Shown: piece after piece, positions 8,094-15,866 of the stretch | Layout of the letters: the number at the start of each line of letters is the position of its first letter | Position numbering within the stretch: position 1 is the stretch's first letter | Source of the DNA: Oscillospiraceae bacterium | GTDB taxonomy: Bacteria; Bacillota; Clostridia; Oscillospirales; Oscillospiraceae | Assembly: GCA_022800665.1 (NCBI GenBank) | Contig: JAAWQS010000015.1 | Coordinates: 1 to 45,009 of the forward strand | Reading direction: 5' to 3' | Length of the DNA stretch: 45,009 bases | Position numbers and translations under genes: made by a program | Notes under the pieces: model-generated | Databases searched by the model: none | Seen by the model: the letters and a program-made list of their open reading frames with translations, nothing else | What the model was told of the DNA's origin: nothing

Positions 8094-9254
8094 TTACGCC
8101 TTTGCCGCGGCAAACAGGGCGCGGTAGACGTCCAGAATCCGTCCAAAAAGGTGGTGATCCGGCTGGAGGCCGGTGTATGCGGCCAGCGCGGCGGCAACGC
8201 CCTCCTTCTGAATTTTTTCACTCAGCTCCACGCTCTGGCTGTCCTCCGGACACTGGAAATGGAGGGCGGCGGCAGCGCCGAAGATCAGATGGTCTACCGG
8301 CAGGCCGTAGTTGTACGTGGTGGTCAGGGGCTTAATGAGGCGGTCGGCAGGGGAGAGCTTACGGATGGGCTCCCGGCCTACCCGGCCTACCTCGTCCTTG
8401 AGGTGGGGATTCTGGAAGCGGCTGAAGATACGGTCCACATAGGCGTGGTGGGCGTCCGGGTCAAAGGAAAATTCCTTAATCAGACCTTCCCCGCTCTCCT
8501 TCATGGCCTGATGGACGATCTTGCCGATGGCGGGGTCCTGAATACTCTGGAGAATGGTCTCGTACCCTTTGAGAGAGCCCAGATAAGCGCAGATAGCGTG
8601 ACCGCTGTTGAGGGTAAAGAGCTTGCGCTCCAGGCAGGCCATGAGGTTGTCCACATAGGTCATGCCCTTGATCTCAATCAGCTCGCCCTTCCAGGCGGAA
8701 CGCTCCACGTCCCACTCCGTGTACTCCTCCACAGCCGCGTCAAGGGGATTGTCATAGGCCGGCTTGGGGCAGATTCTGTCCACCGCGCAGTCTACGAAGC
8801 CGATGCACTCGCCGGCAAAGGCGGTCTCCTGCTCGTTGAGCAGGGCCAGGACGTCGGCCTTCAGGCGGGAGGTAATCCGGATGCCGTTTTCACAGCAGAT
8901 AATATTCATAGGGGTCTTATTACCTGCGTTCATCCGGGCCTGAATACCGGCGGCGATGGGCTTAGCGATGCGGGGGATGACCAGGGGGCCAACGGCGGTC
9001 GTCACCAGATCGCAGGCCGCGATGGCGGGGACGATCTCATCGCCGGTGGACGAAACGGCGCTGATATTTTCCACTTCCCACTCGTCGCAGACTTGGTCAA
9101 GGATGTGTACCGTATAGCGTTTCTGGGTATTGATGGCGTTGAGCAGAGGCTCCGCCACATCCGCAAACGTGACGTGCCAGCCGCTGCGCTCCAGAAGCGC
9201 TCCGATGAACCCGCGTCCGATATTGCCGGCGCCAAACATAACTGCTTGTTTCAT
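8094..9254 (-). CDS. mtlD: Mannitol-1-phosphate 5-dehydrogenase
   Basis: A 386-residue NAD-dependent dehydrogenase that interconverts mannitol-1-phosphate and fructose-6-phosphate. The Rossmann fingerprint GAGNIGRGFIG sits at residues 8-18, and the mannitol dehydrogenase core holds the catalytic-region pattern KLFTLNSGHAICAYLG. I start at ATG 9254 behind GAGGAGGAAATT; the frame stays open upstream but overlaps the promoter. No mannitol PTS genes or regulator are nearby, which is unusual for mtlD. Confidence 0.93.
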   Translation of the reverse strand: MKQAVMFGAGNIGRGFIGALLERSGWHVTFADVAEPLLNAINTQKRYTVHILDQVCDEWEVENISAVSSTGDEIVPAIAACDLVTTAVGPLVIPRIAKPIAAGIQARMNAGNKTPMNIICCENGIRITSRLKADVLALLNEQETAFAGECIGFVDCAVDRICPKPAYDNPLDAAVEEYTEWDVERSAWKGELIEIKGMTYVDNLMACLERKLFTLNSGHAICAYLGSLKGYETILQSIQDPAIGKIVHQAMKESGEGLIKEFSFDPDAHHAYVDRIFSRFQNPHLKDEVGRVGREPIRKLSPADRLIKPLTTTYNYGLPVDHLIFGAAAALHFQCPEDSQSVELSEKIQKEGVAAALAAYTGLQPDHHLFGRILDVYRALFAAAKA

Positions 9255-9327
9255 AATTTCCTCCTCATAATGAAAGCTGTTCTTATTTTGCACCTGCGGC
9301 TGCATCGCTATCAACTTCACCATGGGT

Positions 9328-9356
9328 AGTGTACCACTTTTTTTTCTGGATGACAA
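9328..9356 (-). promoter_or_regulatory. Promoter of mtlD
   Basis: Minus-strand TTGTCA (9356-9351), 17-base spacer and TACACT (9333-9328). It lies about 75 bases before the chosen ATG, which supports that start over the longer frame. Confidence 0.65.
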
Positions 9357-9539
9357 GGGAGAATTTCCCTGGGCAGGCGTCCGTGCAATGTATTGAAAAC
9401 GGCAGCATCGGACTTGAGGATTGCTATAATACCCGCAAACCAGCGCAAAACAGTAGTTGAAAATAGTTATACAAAAGCAGAATGTACGTTGTCTTCAGAC
9501 AGGTTATGTCAGAACCGGAGTCAATGGCAAATGTATGCC

Positions 9540-10544
9540 TCACATCTCCAACAGCCGCACAGCCAAGCGGAAATAGGCGAGCAGGGAGACCCCATCCACC
9601 AGGGTTGTAATAAAGGGACTGGCCATGACGGCGGGATCGAACCCCAGCTTTTTTGCGGCTACCGGCAGGGTGCAGCCGATGAGCTTGGCAATCATGACCG
9701 TGACGCCCAAGGCCAGGCTGACTACCGCCGCGACATCCAAGGGCGTGCCGCAGAGCTGCAGCCGGAACAAATTCACCGCCGCCAGCGTCAGGGCGCACAG
9801 GAACCCAATGCGCAGTTCCTTCCACACCACTTTCAGCCAGTCGCCAAAACGAATCTGCCCCAGGCTCAGTCCACGGATGACCGTGACAGAGGACTGACTG
9901 CCGCAGTTGCCGCCGGTGTCCATGAGCATAGGAATAAAGGCGGTCAGGGCCGCCTGCGCCGCCAGGGCATCCTCGAAATGGGCGATAATCCCGCCGGTAA
10001 AGGCGGCGGACAGCATCAGCAGCAGGAGCCAGGGGATGCGGCTGAGGAACAGGCGGACTGCGGGCGTCTCTAAATAGGGCCGCTCTGACGGCGTGATGGC
10101 GTTCATGACTTCCATGTCCTCCGTAGCCTCCTCCGTGAGTACGCTCATGGCGTCATCCGCCGTGACCACACCCTGCAGGCGGTTGCCGCTGTCCACCACC
10201 GGCAGTTCCAGAAGATCGAATTCATCCATCAACTGCGCTGCCAGTTCCTGGTCGTCCTCCGGCTGCACGGTGACAAAGGGGCGGGTCATGATGGTCCCCA
10301 CCTGTATGCCGCCCCCGTTCAGCAGCAGGTCCCGCAGGCTTAACGCTCCCAGCAGGACGCCGTCCTCTGCAACCACATAGCAGCTGTTCATTCCCGGCTG
10401 GGGCAGACCTGCCTGCCGCACCCGCTCGATAGCTTCATTGACCTGCGCCGCCGGGGACAGCATAACCGGACCGGCCCACATGATGGCGGCAACCGTGTCC
10501 CGGCTCAGGGGCGCAGAGCCATAATTTTCTGTATATTTCATCAT
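9540..10544 (-). CDS. mgtE: MgtE-type magnesium transporter lacking the N domain
   Basis: A 334-residue magnesium channel, about 110 residues shorter than typical MgtE because the superhelical N domain is missing. It starts directly with two CBS domains (about residues 20-75 and 83-138), continues through the plug helix (139-165) and ends in the five-helix membrane pore, with the conserved DTGGNCGSQSSV at 209-220. The start is credible: AAGGAGG lies before ATG-ATG at 10544/10541. In full-length MgtE the N and CBS domains close the pore when cytosolic Mg2+ is high, so gating here must rely on CBS alone. An M-box controls transcription. Confidence 0.92.
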   Translation of the reverse strand: MMKYTENYGSAPLSRDTVAAIMWAGPVMLSPAAQVNEAIERVRQAGLPQPGMNSCYVVAEDGVLLGALSLRDLLLNGGGIQVGTIMTRPFVTVQPEDDQELAAQLMDEFDLLELPVVDSGNRLQGVVTADDAMSVLTEEATEDMEVMNAITPSERPYLETPAVRLFLSRIPWLLLLMLSAAFTGGIIAHFEDALAAQAALTAFIPMLMDTGGNCGSQSSVTVIRGLSLGQIRFGDWLKVVWKELRIGFLCALTLAAVNLFRLQLCGTPLDVAAVVSLALGVTVMIAKLIGCTLPVAAKKLGFDPAVMASPFITTLVDGVSLLAYFRLAVRLLEM

Positions 10545-10693
10545 CTTTCATACCTCCTTGCTTGATTTGGAGCAGCAGCTCCAAGGTTGGCAGGGAGGCC
10601 GGACAAAACGCTTCTATCCAAGACAGACGGAGCGGCTGTCCTGGCGTATATGGGGAATCTTGTCTGGCCTTCGGCTGCCGGCGTCCATCTCAT
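10541..10693 (-). CDS. Possible 50-codon leader ORF before mgtE
   Basis: An open frame (MRWTPAAEGQ...) starts at ATG 10693 behind a GCGAGGTGA sequence and stops with a TGA that overlaps the mgtE ATG. It lies entirely between the M-box terminator and mgtE, so it is translated only when the riboswitch permits read-through. It resembles no family I know and shows no MgtE N-domain pattern. It may be a coupling leader peptide or chance. Confidence 0.3.
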   Translation of the reverse strand: MRWTPAAEGQTRFPIYARTAAPSVLDRSVLSGLPANLGAAAPNQARRYER

Positions 10694-10721
10694 TCACCTC
10701 GCTTTGTCCTGATTTCCGCAC

Positions 10722-10752
10722 AAAAAACGCGCACCCGGACAGCGGGTGCGCG
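10722..10752 (-). terminator. Intrinsic terminator of the M-box
   Basis: Perfect ten-base stem (10728-10737 with 10743-10752) and five-base loop, followed on the minus strand by six T. This is the expression platform of the magnesium riboswitch, stopping transcription before mgtE. Confidence 0.9.
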
Positions 10753-10925
10753 TGAAGACACAATCACAGCCGCCGTTCAAGCTTTAGCTTCGCAGGGCGG
10801 TGAAATCGCATTAGGTCATGCCTTGCTGTTCGACAAGACCTGTTCAAACCAGCGCAAAATGTCTCCATCTTTTTGCGGCAGCGATCCATATCCCTGCGGT
10901 AGCCTTACCTACCGGACGAGTATGC
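10753..10925 (-). ncRNA. M-box (ykoK) magnesium riboswitch
   Basis: The transcribed minus strand contains the two conserved M-box blocks in order: GGTAGGTAAGGCTACCGC near 10917-10898, followed by an ATCGCTGCCGC-like element, and GAAGCTAAAGCTTGAACG near 10793-10776. The aptamer lies right after a strong promoter and right before a perfect terminator, and the gene downstream is mgtE, the classic M-box target. Binding of Mg2+ is expected to favour termination. Boundaries are approximate. Confidence 0.88.
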
Positions 10926-10935
10926 GGATGAGAAT

Positions 10936-10964
10936 AGTATAACTGGTATTCTGCGGTCTGTCAA
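10936..10964 (-). promoter_or_regulatory. Promoter of the M-box/mgtE transcript
   Basis: Minus-strand TTGACA (10964-10959), exactly 17 bases, TATACT (10941-10936). Transcription starts just ahead of the M-box aptamer, giving an untranslated leader of nearly 390 bases. Confidence 0.9.
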
Positions 10965-11052
10965 CCCTCTTGACGGACCAAAACTGTGGCAAAGGAAAAC
11001 GGGAAAGGAAGCAGGCCAAACCAGCCGGGCGCCCTGCTTTTTATTATCTCTA

Positions 11053-11081
11053 TTGACAATTCGGCCAATCTGTTCTATACT
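11053..11081 (+). promoter_or_regulatory. Promoter of the gntR unit
   Basis: TTGACA (11053-11058), 17-base spacer, TATACT (11076-11081). The -10 box lies inside an inverted repeat likely bound by the encoded regulator. Confidence 0.88.
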
Positions 11082-11109
11082 GTTTATGATACTATATAAC
11101 AGTATAGAA
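11073..11109. promoter_or_regulatory. Operator: perfect 12-base inverted repeat
   Basis: TTCTATACTGTT (11073-11084) and its exact complement AACAGTATAGAA (11098-11109), separated by 13 bases. It covers the -10 box and start point of the gntR promoter, so bound protein would block transcription. A site of this kind fits autoregulation by the YtrA-type GntR regulator that follows. Confidence 0.75.
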
Positions 11110-11127
11110 CGGGATGGTGGTGAGAAG

Positions 11128-11502
11128 TTGGAAATCATAGTAAGCAATAAGGCGAGCCGGCCCTTATATGAGCAAATTTCTACGCAGATTAAAGCGGCGA
11201 TTATGAGCGGAGAATTAAAAACCGGCGAAGCAATTCCTTCAGTACGCTCTCTGGCAAAATCGCTGCATATCAGCATTTTGACTGTTCAGAAAGCATATTC
11301 CACGCTGCAGGAGGACGGTTTTATCGAAACTACGGCAGGAAAAGGGTGTTATGTATCGGCGCAGAATCAAGATTTCTATTTAGAAGAACAGCAGAAAAAA
11401 ATTGAAGAAAAATTCACTGAAGCAGTCGAGATTGCCCGCTCTTCCAGCATTAAGCTGGACAAACTGATAAACTTACTTACCCTTTTGTATGAGGAGGATT
11501 GA
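11128..11502 (+). CDS. GntR-family regulator, YtrA subfamily
   Basis: A 124-residue DNA-binding protein. The winged helix spans about residues 8-75 (RPLYEQISTQIKAAIMSGEL, then AIPSVRSLAKSL), followed by a short helical C-terminal tail (EEQQKKIEEKF...) rather than a ligand-binding domain, which defines the YtrA group. That group usually controls an ABC transporter operon downstream. I start at TTG 11128; the frame extends upstream into the promoter and operator, so an earlier start is unlikely. Base composition is more AT-rich than the surroundings, suggesting transfer. Confidence 0.85.
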   Translation: MEIIVSNKASRPLYEQISTQIKAAIMSGELKTGEAIPSVRSLAKSLHISILTVQKAYSTLQEDGFIETTAGKGCYVSAQNQDFYLEEQQKKIEEKFTEAVEIARSSSIKLDKLINLLTLLYEED

Positions 11503-11504
11503 CG

Positions 11505-11758
11505 ATGGACAGAAAGCATTGACCGTATCAGGGCTGGCAAAAAAGTATGAAACATTGGGCATGAAAGCAAAGCTTTCTATTGCGGCAGCGTTCGCACACC
11601 ATCCAAAACTTTTGATTTTAGACGAACCCCCGGTAACAGGTGAAATGAATTTGCGGCATCCGCTTGTAGGTCTGGTAAGCATTCCCGTATCTCTTTTGCC
11701 GTTCGGTATTTCTTTTGCGGTGTCAGTAAATATCCATAAAAACAAAGAGTTTTGTTGA
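11505..11758 (+). pseudogene. Remnant of a YtrB-like ABC transporter
   Basis: Directly after gntR, behind AGGAGG, an ATG at 11505 begins MDRKH and then hits a stop. A shifted frame continues as ALTVSGLAKKYE, the usual start of a YtrB-type ATPase. Walker A is missing. What remains is a signature-side piece (LGMKAKLSIAAAFAHHPKLL, then ILDEPPVTG) fused to a hydrophobic tail (LLPFGISFAVSVNIHKNKEF) like the end of a permease. I read it as a transporter collapsed by a frameshift and large internal deletions, leaving the regulator without a partner. Confidence 0.75.
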
Positions 11759-11786
11759 GCAGACAGACGGCCCTCTGCGGCGGGGG

Positions 11787-12260
11787 CTATACAGACGCGA
11801 TGGAGACCGTCCGCACCGGCCCGTCCGCCGGGCAGACCGTGACCACGCATCCGGGCAGAAAGTCCTCCAGACACCGGCACTGCCCGTCCGGCTCCTGCCG
11901 CCGCAGGGCGGCGATCCCCAGGCCCCGCCGCTTCACCGCTGCCTCCTTTGCCGTCCAGAGCCGGAAAAATTCCTCCGCCCCCATCTCCCCCGCCAGACGC
12001 CGGGGCGGAGGGCGCAGCAGCTCCACATCCACCCCCACCGGCTCGCCGGACAGCGCGCATACCGCCGCGCCGCGGCTGTGGCTGAGATTGAAATGAATGT
12101 GGGGATACTGGGGAAAATACGGCTTGCCGCCTGCCGCCCGCCGGATTTCCGGCAGGCTTTCCAGCCCGTATTCCCTCTGCAGCGCCAGCTCCAGCAGGCG
12201 GTAAGCCAGCTCCCGTTCGCTCTCCTTTGGCCCGACCGCGCCGTATACAACCAGTTCCAT
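11787..12260 (-). CDS. 4'-phosphopantetheinyl transferase (Sfp/AcpT-like)
   Basis: A 157-residue enzyme predicted to attach the phosphopantetheine arm of CoA to a carrier protein. Family motifs are clear: FNLSHS at 57-62, GVDVE at 76-80 (Mg2+ ligands) and WTAKEA at 102-107. The ATG at 12260 follows AGAAAGG; the open frame upstream is low-complexity and not coding. It is shorter than Bacillus Sfp (about 220), with a reduced C-terminal part. No polyketide or peptide synthase adjoins it, so the substrate may be a housekeeping acyl carrier protein or a distant cluster. Confidence 0.85.
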   Translation of the reverse strand: MELVVYGAVGPKESERELAYRLLELALQREYGLESLPEIRRAAGGKPYFPQYPHIHFNLSHSRGAAVCALSGEPVGVDVELLRPPPRRLAGEMGAEEFFRLWTAKEAAVKRRGLGIAALRRQEPDGQCRCLEDFLPGCVVTVCPADGPVRTVSIASV

Positions 12261-12467
12261 CGCCTTTCTCCCTTCCGTTTGTCTTGCTATTTTAGCACAA
12301 ATACCCCTTTTGCTGGAAGAGATTTTTTGCTTTTTTGGTAATTTTTCTGAAATTCCTGTATGGAAAAAATTTTTTTTGAAAAAATTTGCTTTGGGAGGAG
12401 GAATTGCGCCCATGATGTCGTATACTTTAATTAGGATTATTCATTCACGCGGGAGGTGTGGAAGCCA

Positions 12468-14276
12468 ATGGCATTCCCGCAGCATTTTTTGGACGAGCTG
12501 TCCAGCCGCAGCGACATTCTGGATGTGGTCTCCTCCTATGTCGCCCTGACGAAGAAGGGCAGCAACTATTTCGGTCTCTGCCCGTTCCACAATGAAAAGA
12601 CCGGCTCCTTTTCCGTGGCCCCGGATAAGCAGATGTACCACTGCTTTGGCTGTGGGAACGGCGGCGGCGTGTTCAAATTCATTATGGAGATCGAAAACCT
12701 CTCCTTTCCCGACGCCGTGCGTTTTCTCGCCAAGCGGGCCAACATGGACGTGCCGGAGGACAACGCCGGTCAGGAGGAGGGACGCCGCCGCCAGCGGGTG
12801 CTGGCTCTGAACAAGGACGCCGCCCGGTGGTATTACCAGAACCTCTCCCGTCCGGAGGGCGCGGCGGTGGCGGCATACCTGAACCGGCGGCGCATCCGCC
12901 GGAAAACTGCCATGGACTTCGGTCTGGGCGCGGCTCTGGACAGCTGGGACGGACTGCTGTCCGCCATGCTGGACAAGGGTTACACCAAAGCGGAGCTGCT
13001 GGCCGCAGGGCTGGTGGTGCAGAATCAGAAGGGCCGGCTGTACGACAAGTTCCGAAACCGGCTCATGTTCCCAGTGGTGGACGTGCGGGGGGAGATCGTG
13101 GCCTTCGGCGGTCGGGTGCTGGACAAATCCGAGCCTAAGTATATGAACACCACCGAGACCATCGTCTACAGCAAACGGCGCAATCTGTACGGCATCAACC
13201 TTGCCAAAAAAACCAAGCGTCCCAACTTTATTCTCTGCGAGGGGAATATCGACGTCATCACCCTCCATCAGGCGGGGTTTGACAACGCGGTGGCCTCCAT
13301 GGGCACCGCCCTCACGGTGGAGCAGACCCGGCTGCTCAGCCGCTATACCAAGGAGCTGGTCCTCTGCTACGACAACGACAGCGCCGGGCAGGCGGCCACG
13401 CAGAAGAACATCGACCTGCTGAAAAACAGCGAGTTCACCGTCCGGGTTCTCCAGCTCCCCCGCCGCCTGGCGGACGGGGCCTATGTGAAACAGGATGTGG
13501 ACGACTTTATCAAATTCCAGGGTCCCGCCGCCTTTGAGTCTCTCCTCAACGGCAGCGAGAAGCAGCTGGACTACCGTATGGAGGCCATTGCCTCCAAGTA
13601 CGACCTGACGGACCAGGACGGCAGGCTGGCCTATTCCGGCGAGGTCTGCCAGCTCATCGCCTCCCTGCCCAACGCCGTGGAGCGGGAGGTCTACGCGGGG
13701 CGGGCGGCGGAAAAGGCGGGCATCTCCCGCGAGGCCATGCTGCTGGAGGTAAAACGACTCCGGGGCAGAAAGCGGGGGCAGGAAAAGCGGGAGCTGCAAA
13801 AAGAAGCGTTGAATATCCCGGCGCTCCGCCAGCCGAAGGACCGCGCCCTCCGCTATACCGACATCCCCTCCGCGGCGGCGGAGGAGGGGGTGGTGCAGCT
13901 GCTGCTGACGGACCCCGCCCTGGCCGGACAGTGCGGTCCGCTGGAGGAGGAGGACTTCAGCTCTCCCTGGCTGGGCAAGGTGTACCGGCTGCTGCGGGAG
14001 GCGTATGGAGCGGGCCGGACCGTGTCCCTGGACAGCCTGTCCGGCAGCTGCGAGCCGGGGGAGATCGGCAGGCTGGCGGAAATCCTGCAGCGTCCGGCGA
14101 GCATGTCCCAGGCCGGCAGGGCCATGGGCGATTACATACGCGCAATAGAGAGAGCCGCAGAAAAACGGCGCCAGAGCGCAGACCCCCTGCGGGCGGCGGT
14201 GGAGCGTTCAAAAGAGAAAAAGGGCTATGGAGGAAAGCGAAATGAGCAAGAAAAAAGAAGAACAGAACAAGGCTGA
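12468..14276 (+). CDS. dnaG: DNA primase
   Basis: A 602-residue primase that makes RNA primers at the replication fork. The N-terminal zinc finger has Cys38, His41, Cys59 and Cys62 (CPFH...CFGC). The catalytic core follows, with the Toprim motifs [15 protein letters not shown] and [10 protein letters not shown]. The C-terminal third corresponds to the helicase-binding domain. I chose ATG 12468; a GTG four codons earlier sits too close to the GGGAGG site. It overlaps rpoD by 35 bases, the remnant of the macromolecular-synthesis operon found widely in bacteria (rpsU is absent). Confidence 0.96.
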   Translation: MAFPQHFLDELSSRSDILDVVSSYVALTKKGSNYFGLCPFHNEKTGSFSVAPDKQMYHCFGCGNGGGVFKFIMEIENLSFPDAVRFLAKRANMDVPEDNAGQEEGRRRQRVLALNKDAARWYYQNLSRPEGAAVAAYLNRRRIRRKTAMDFGLGAALDSWDGLLSAMLDKGYTKAELLAAGLVVQNQKGRLYDKFRNRLMFPVVDVRGEIVAFGGRVLDKSEPKYMNTTETIVYSKRRNLYGINLAKKTKRPNFILCEGNIDVITLHQAGFDNAVASMGTALTVEQTRLLSRYTKELVLCYDNDSAGQAATQKNIDLLKNSEFTVRVLQLPRRLADGAYVKQDVDDFIKFQGPAAFESLLNGSEKQLDYRMEAIASKYDLTDQDGRLAYSGEVCQLIASLPNAVEREVYAGRAAEKAGISREAMLLEVKRLRGRKRGQEKRELQKEALNIPALRQPKDRALRYTDIPSAAAEEGVVQLLLTDPALAGQCGPLEEEDFSSPWLGKVYRLLREAYGAGRTVSLDSLSGSCEPGEIGRLAEILQRPASMSQAGRAMGDYIRAIERAAEKRRQSADPLRAAVERSKEKKGYGGKRNEQEKRRTEQG

Positions 14277-15531
14277 GAGCGAAAAGAAATACGCCAGGCT
14301 GCCGGAGAAGGTGGCGGCAGGACTGCCTGCCGCCGACCTGCTCAACAGCAATGAGCGGATTATGGATCTCTTCGCCCGCGGGAAAAAGCGGGGCCGGCTG
14401 GATTCCACCGAGATGATGGAGGTGCTGGACGAGATCGACCTGGACAGCTCCCAGATGGAGAAAATATACGACTCCCTGGAGTCGCTGTCCATTGAGATCG
14501 GCAGCGAGGAGGACATCCTGCCGGAACTGCCGGACGACGTGGAGCCCCGGATCGACGAGATCGCGGAGATCGAGGAGGAGGAGCTGGTCGATCCCAACAC
14601 CCTGGTGGACAGCTTTTCCATCGACGACCCGGTGCGCATGTACCTGAAGGAAATCGGCAAGGTCTCCCTGCTGGACCCCAACGAGGAGATTGAACTGGCC
14701 CAGAAAATGAGCGCGGGGAATCTGGCCCAGGAGCAGCTGGACAGCCTGGAATCCGGCGACCTGGACCCGGTGGCCCTGAAGGAGCTGCAGCGGCTGGCCA
14801 AGGCCGGGGAGCGCGCCAAGCAGAAGCTGGCGGAAGCCAATCTGCGTCTGGTGGTGTCCATCGCCAAGCGGTACGTGGGCCGGGGAATGCTGTTTCTGGA
14901 CTTGATTCAGGAGGGCAACCTGGGCCTGATCAAAGCGGTGGAGAAATTCGACTACACCAAGGGCTACAAGTTCTCCACCTACGCTACCTGGTGGATTCGT
15001 CAGGCCATCACGCGGGCCATCGCCGACCAGGCCCGCACCATTCGTATTCCGGTCCATATGGTGGAGACCATCAACAAGGTCATCCGGGTGTCCCGGCAGC
15101 TGCTCCAGGAGCTGGGCCACGACCCCTCCCCGGAGGAGATTGCCGAGGAGATGAACATGCCGGTGGACAAGGTGCGGGAGATTATGAAAATCGCCCAGGA
15201 GCCGGTCAGCCTGGAGACCCCCATCGGCGAGGAGGAGGACAGCCATCTGGGCGACTTCATCCCCGACGAGGGAGCCAGCGAGCCCAGCGAGGCCGCCAGC
15301 TTTACCCTGCTCAAAGAGCAGTTGGTGGACGTGCTGAGCACGCTGACGCCGCGGGAGGAGAAGGTGATGAAGCTGCGCTTCGGCATTGAGGACGGGCGCA
15401 CCCGGACGCTGGAGGAGGTGGGCAAGGAGTTCAATGTCACCCGCGAGCGGATCCGGCAGATTGAGGCCAAGGCCCTGCGCAAGCTCCGCCACCCCAGCAG
15501 AAGTAAAAAATTGAAGGATTTCCTCAACTGA
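14242..15531 (+). CDS. rpoD: Primary sigma factor RpoD/SigA
   Basis: A 429-residue housekeeping sigma factor. A short region 1.1 is followed by a very acidic linker (about residues 95-125), region 1.2 ([17 protein letters not shown]), region 2 with [20 protein letters not shown] and [20 protein letters not shown], region 3, and region 4.2 ([20 protein letters not shown]). The ATG at 14242 follows GGAGG by eight bases inside the end of dnaG. It reads the TTGACA/TATAAT promoters seen throughout this window. Confidence 0.97.
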   Translation: MSKKKEEQNKAESEKKYARLPEKVAAGLPAADLLNSNERIMDLFARGKKRGRLDSTEMMEVLDEIDLDSSQMEKIYDSLESLSIEIGSEEDILPELPDDVEPRIDEIAEIEEEELVDPNTLVDSFSIDDPVRMYLKEIGKVSLLDPNEEIELAQKMSAGNLAQEQLDSLESGDLDPVALKELQRLAKAGERAKQKLAEANLRLVVSIAKRYVGRGMLFLDLIQEGNLGLIKAVEKFDYTKGYKFSTYATWWIRQAITRAIADQARTIRIPVHMVETINKVIRVSRQLLQELGHDPSPEEIAEEMNMPVDKVREIMKIAQEPVSLETPIGEEEDSHLGDFIPDEGASEPSEAASFTLLKEQLVDVLSTLTPREEKVMKLRFGIEDGRTRTLEEVGKEFNVTRERIRQIEAKALRKLRHPSRSKKLKDFLN

Positions 15532-15563
15532 CGGAGAAACGGCGCGATTTTAACGCGGATCAT

Positions 15564-15607
15564 CCCCGGCGGTCCCCGCGCATGCAGGGTTCGCCGGGGC
15601 GTGTTTT
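15564..15607 (+). terminator. Terminator of dnaG-rpoD
   Basis: Stem CCCCGGCG (15564-15571) with CGCCGGGG (15592-15599), then a T run at 15603-15607. It lies about 30 bases past the rpoD stop. Confidence 0.82.
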
Positions 15608-15765
15608 TGCCTTTCCGGCAGCAGGCGGGCCTCTGCCGCCTCCCCTTTTGCGGACTTCCTTCATATACTGGAGGGATACGGCTTTCAGAAGCCCAGAGCG
15701 GCCCTTCGGATGCGTCCCCGGCAGGGCGGGAACCCCGCAATTTCTAAGAATTCTTATAAATCATG

Positions 15766-15794
15766 TTGAACCGCGTCCATGATTGTGGTATACT
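15766..15794 (+). promoter_or_regulatory. Promoter of the hybrid kinase unit
   Basis: TTGAAC (15766-15771), 17-base spacer, TATACT (15789-15794), giving a leader of about 65 bases before the kinase ATG. Confidence 0.7.
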
Positions 15795-15866
15795 ATTCCC
15801 AGGATTGCCCAGCAGGCAGGACGCCGCCGTCCCCCTGGACGGACCGTCCGGAAGGAGATTTCGACA

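Noticed and set aside
11009-11043. Hairpin AAGCAGG...CCTGCTT with a T run before gntR
   Set aside because: It looks like a weak plus-strand terminator, but no plus-strand gene lies upstream and the loop is long (17 bases). Not strong enough to call.
12441-15492. Long minus-strand frames opposite dnaG and rpoD
   Set aside because: They mirror highly conserved genes in GC-rich DNA; the His- and Leu-rich translations are typical of antisense artefacts.
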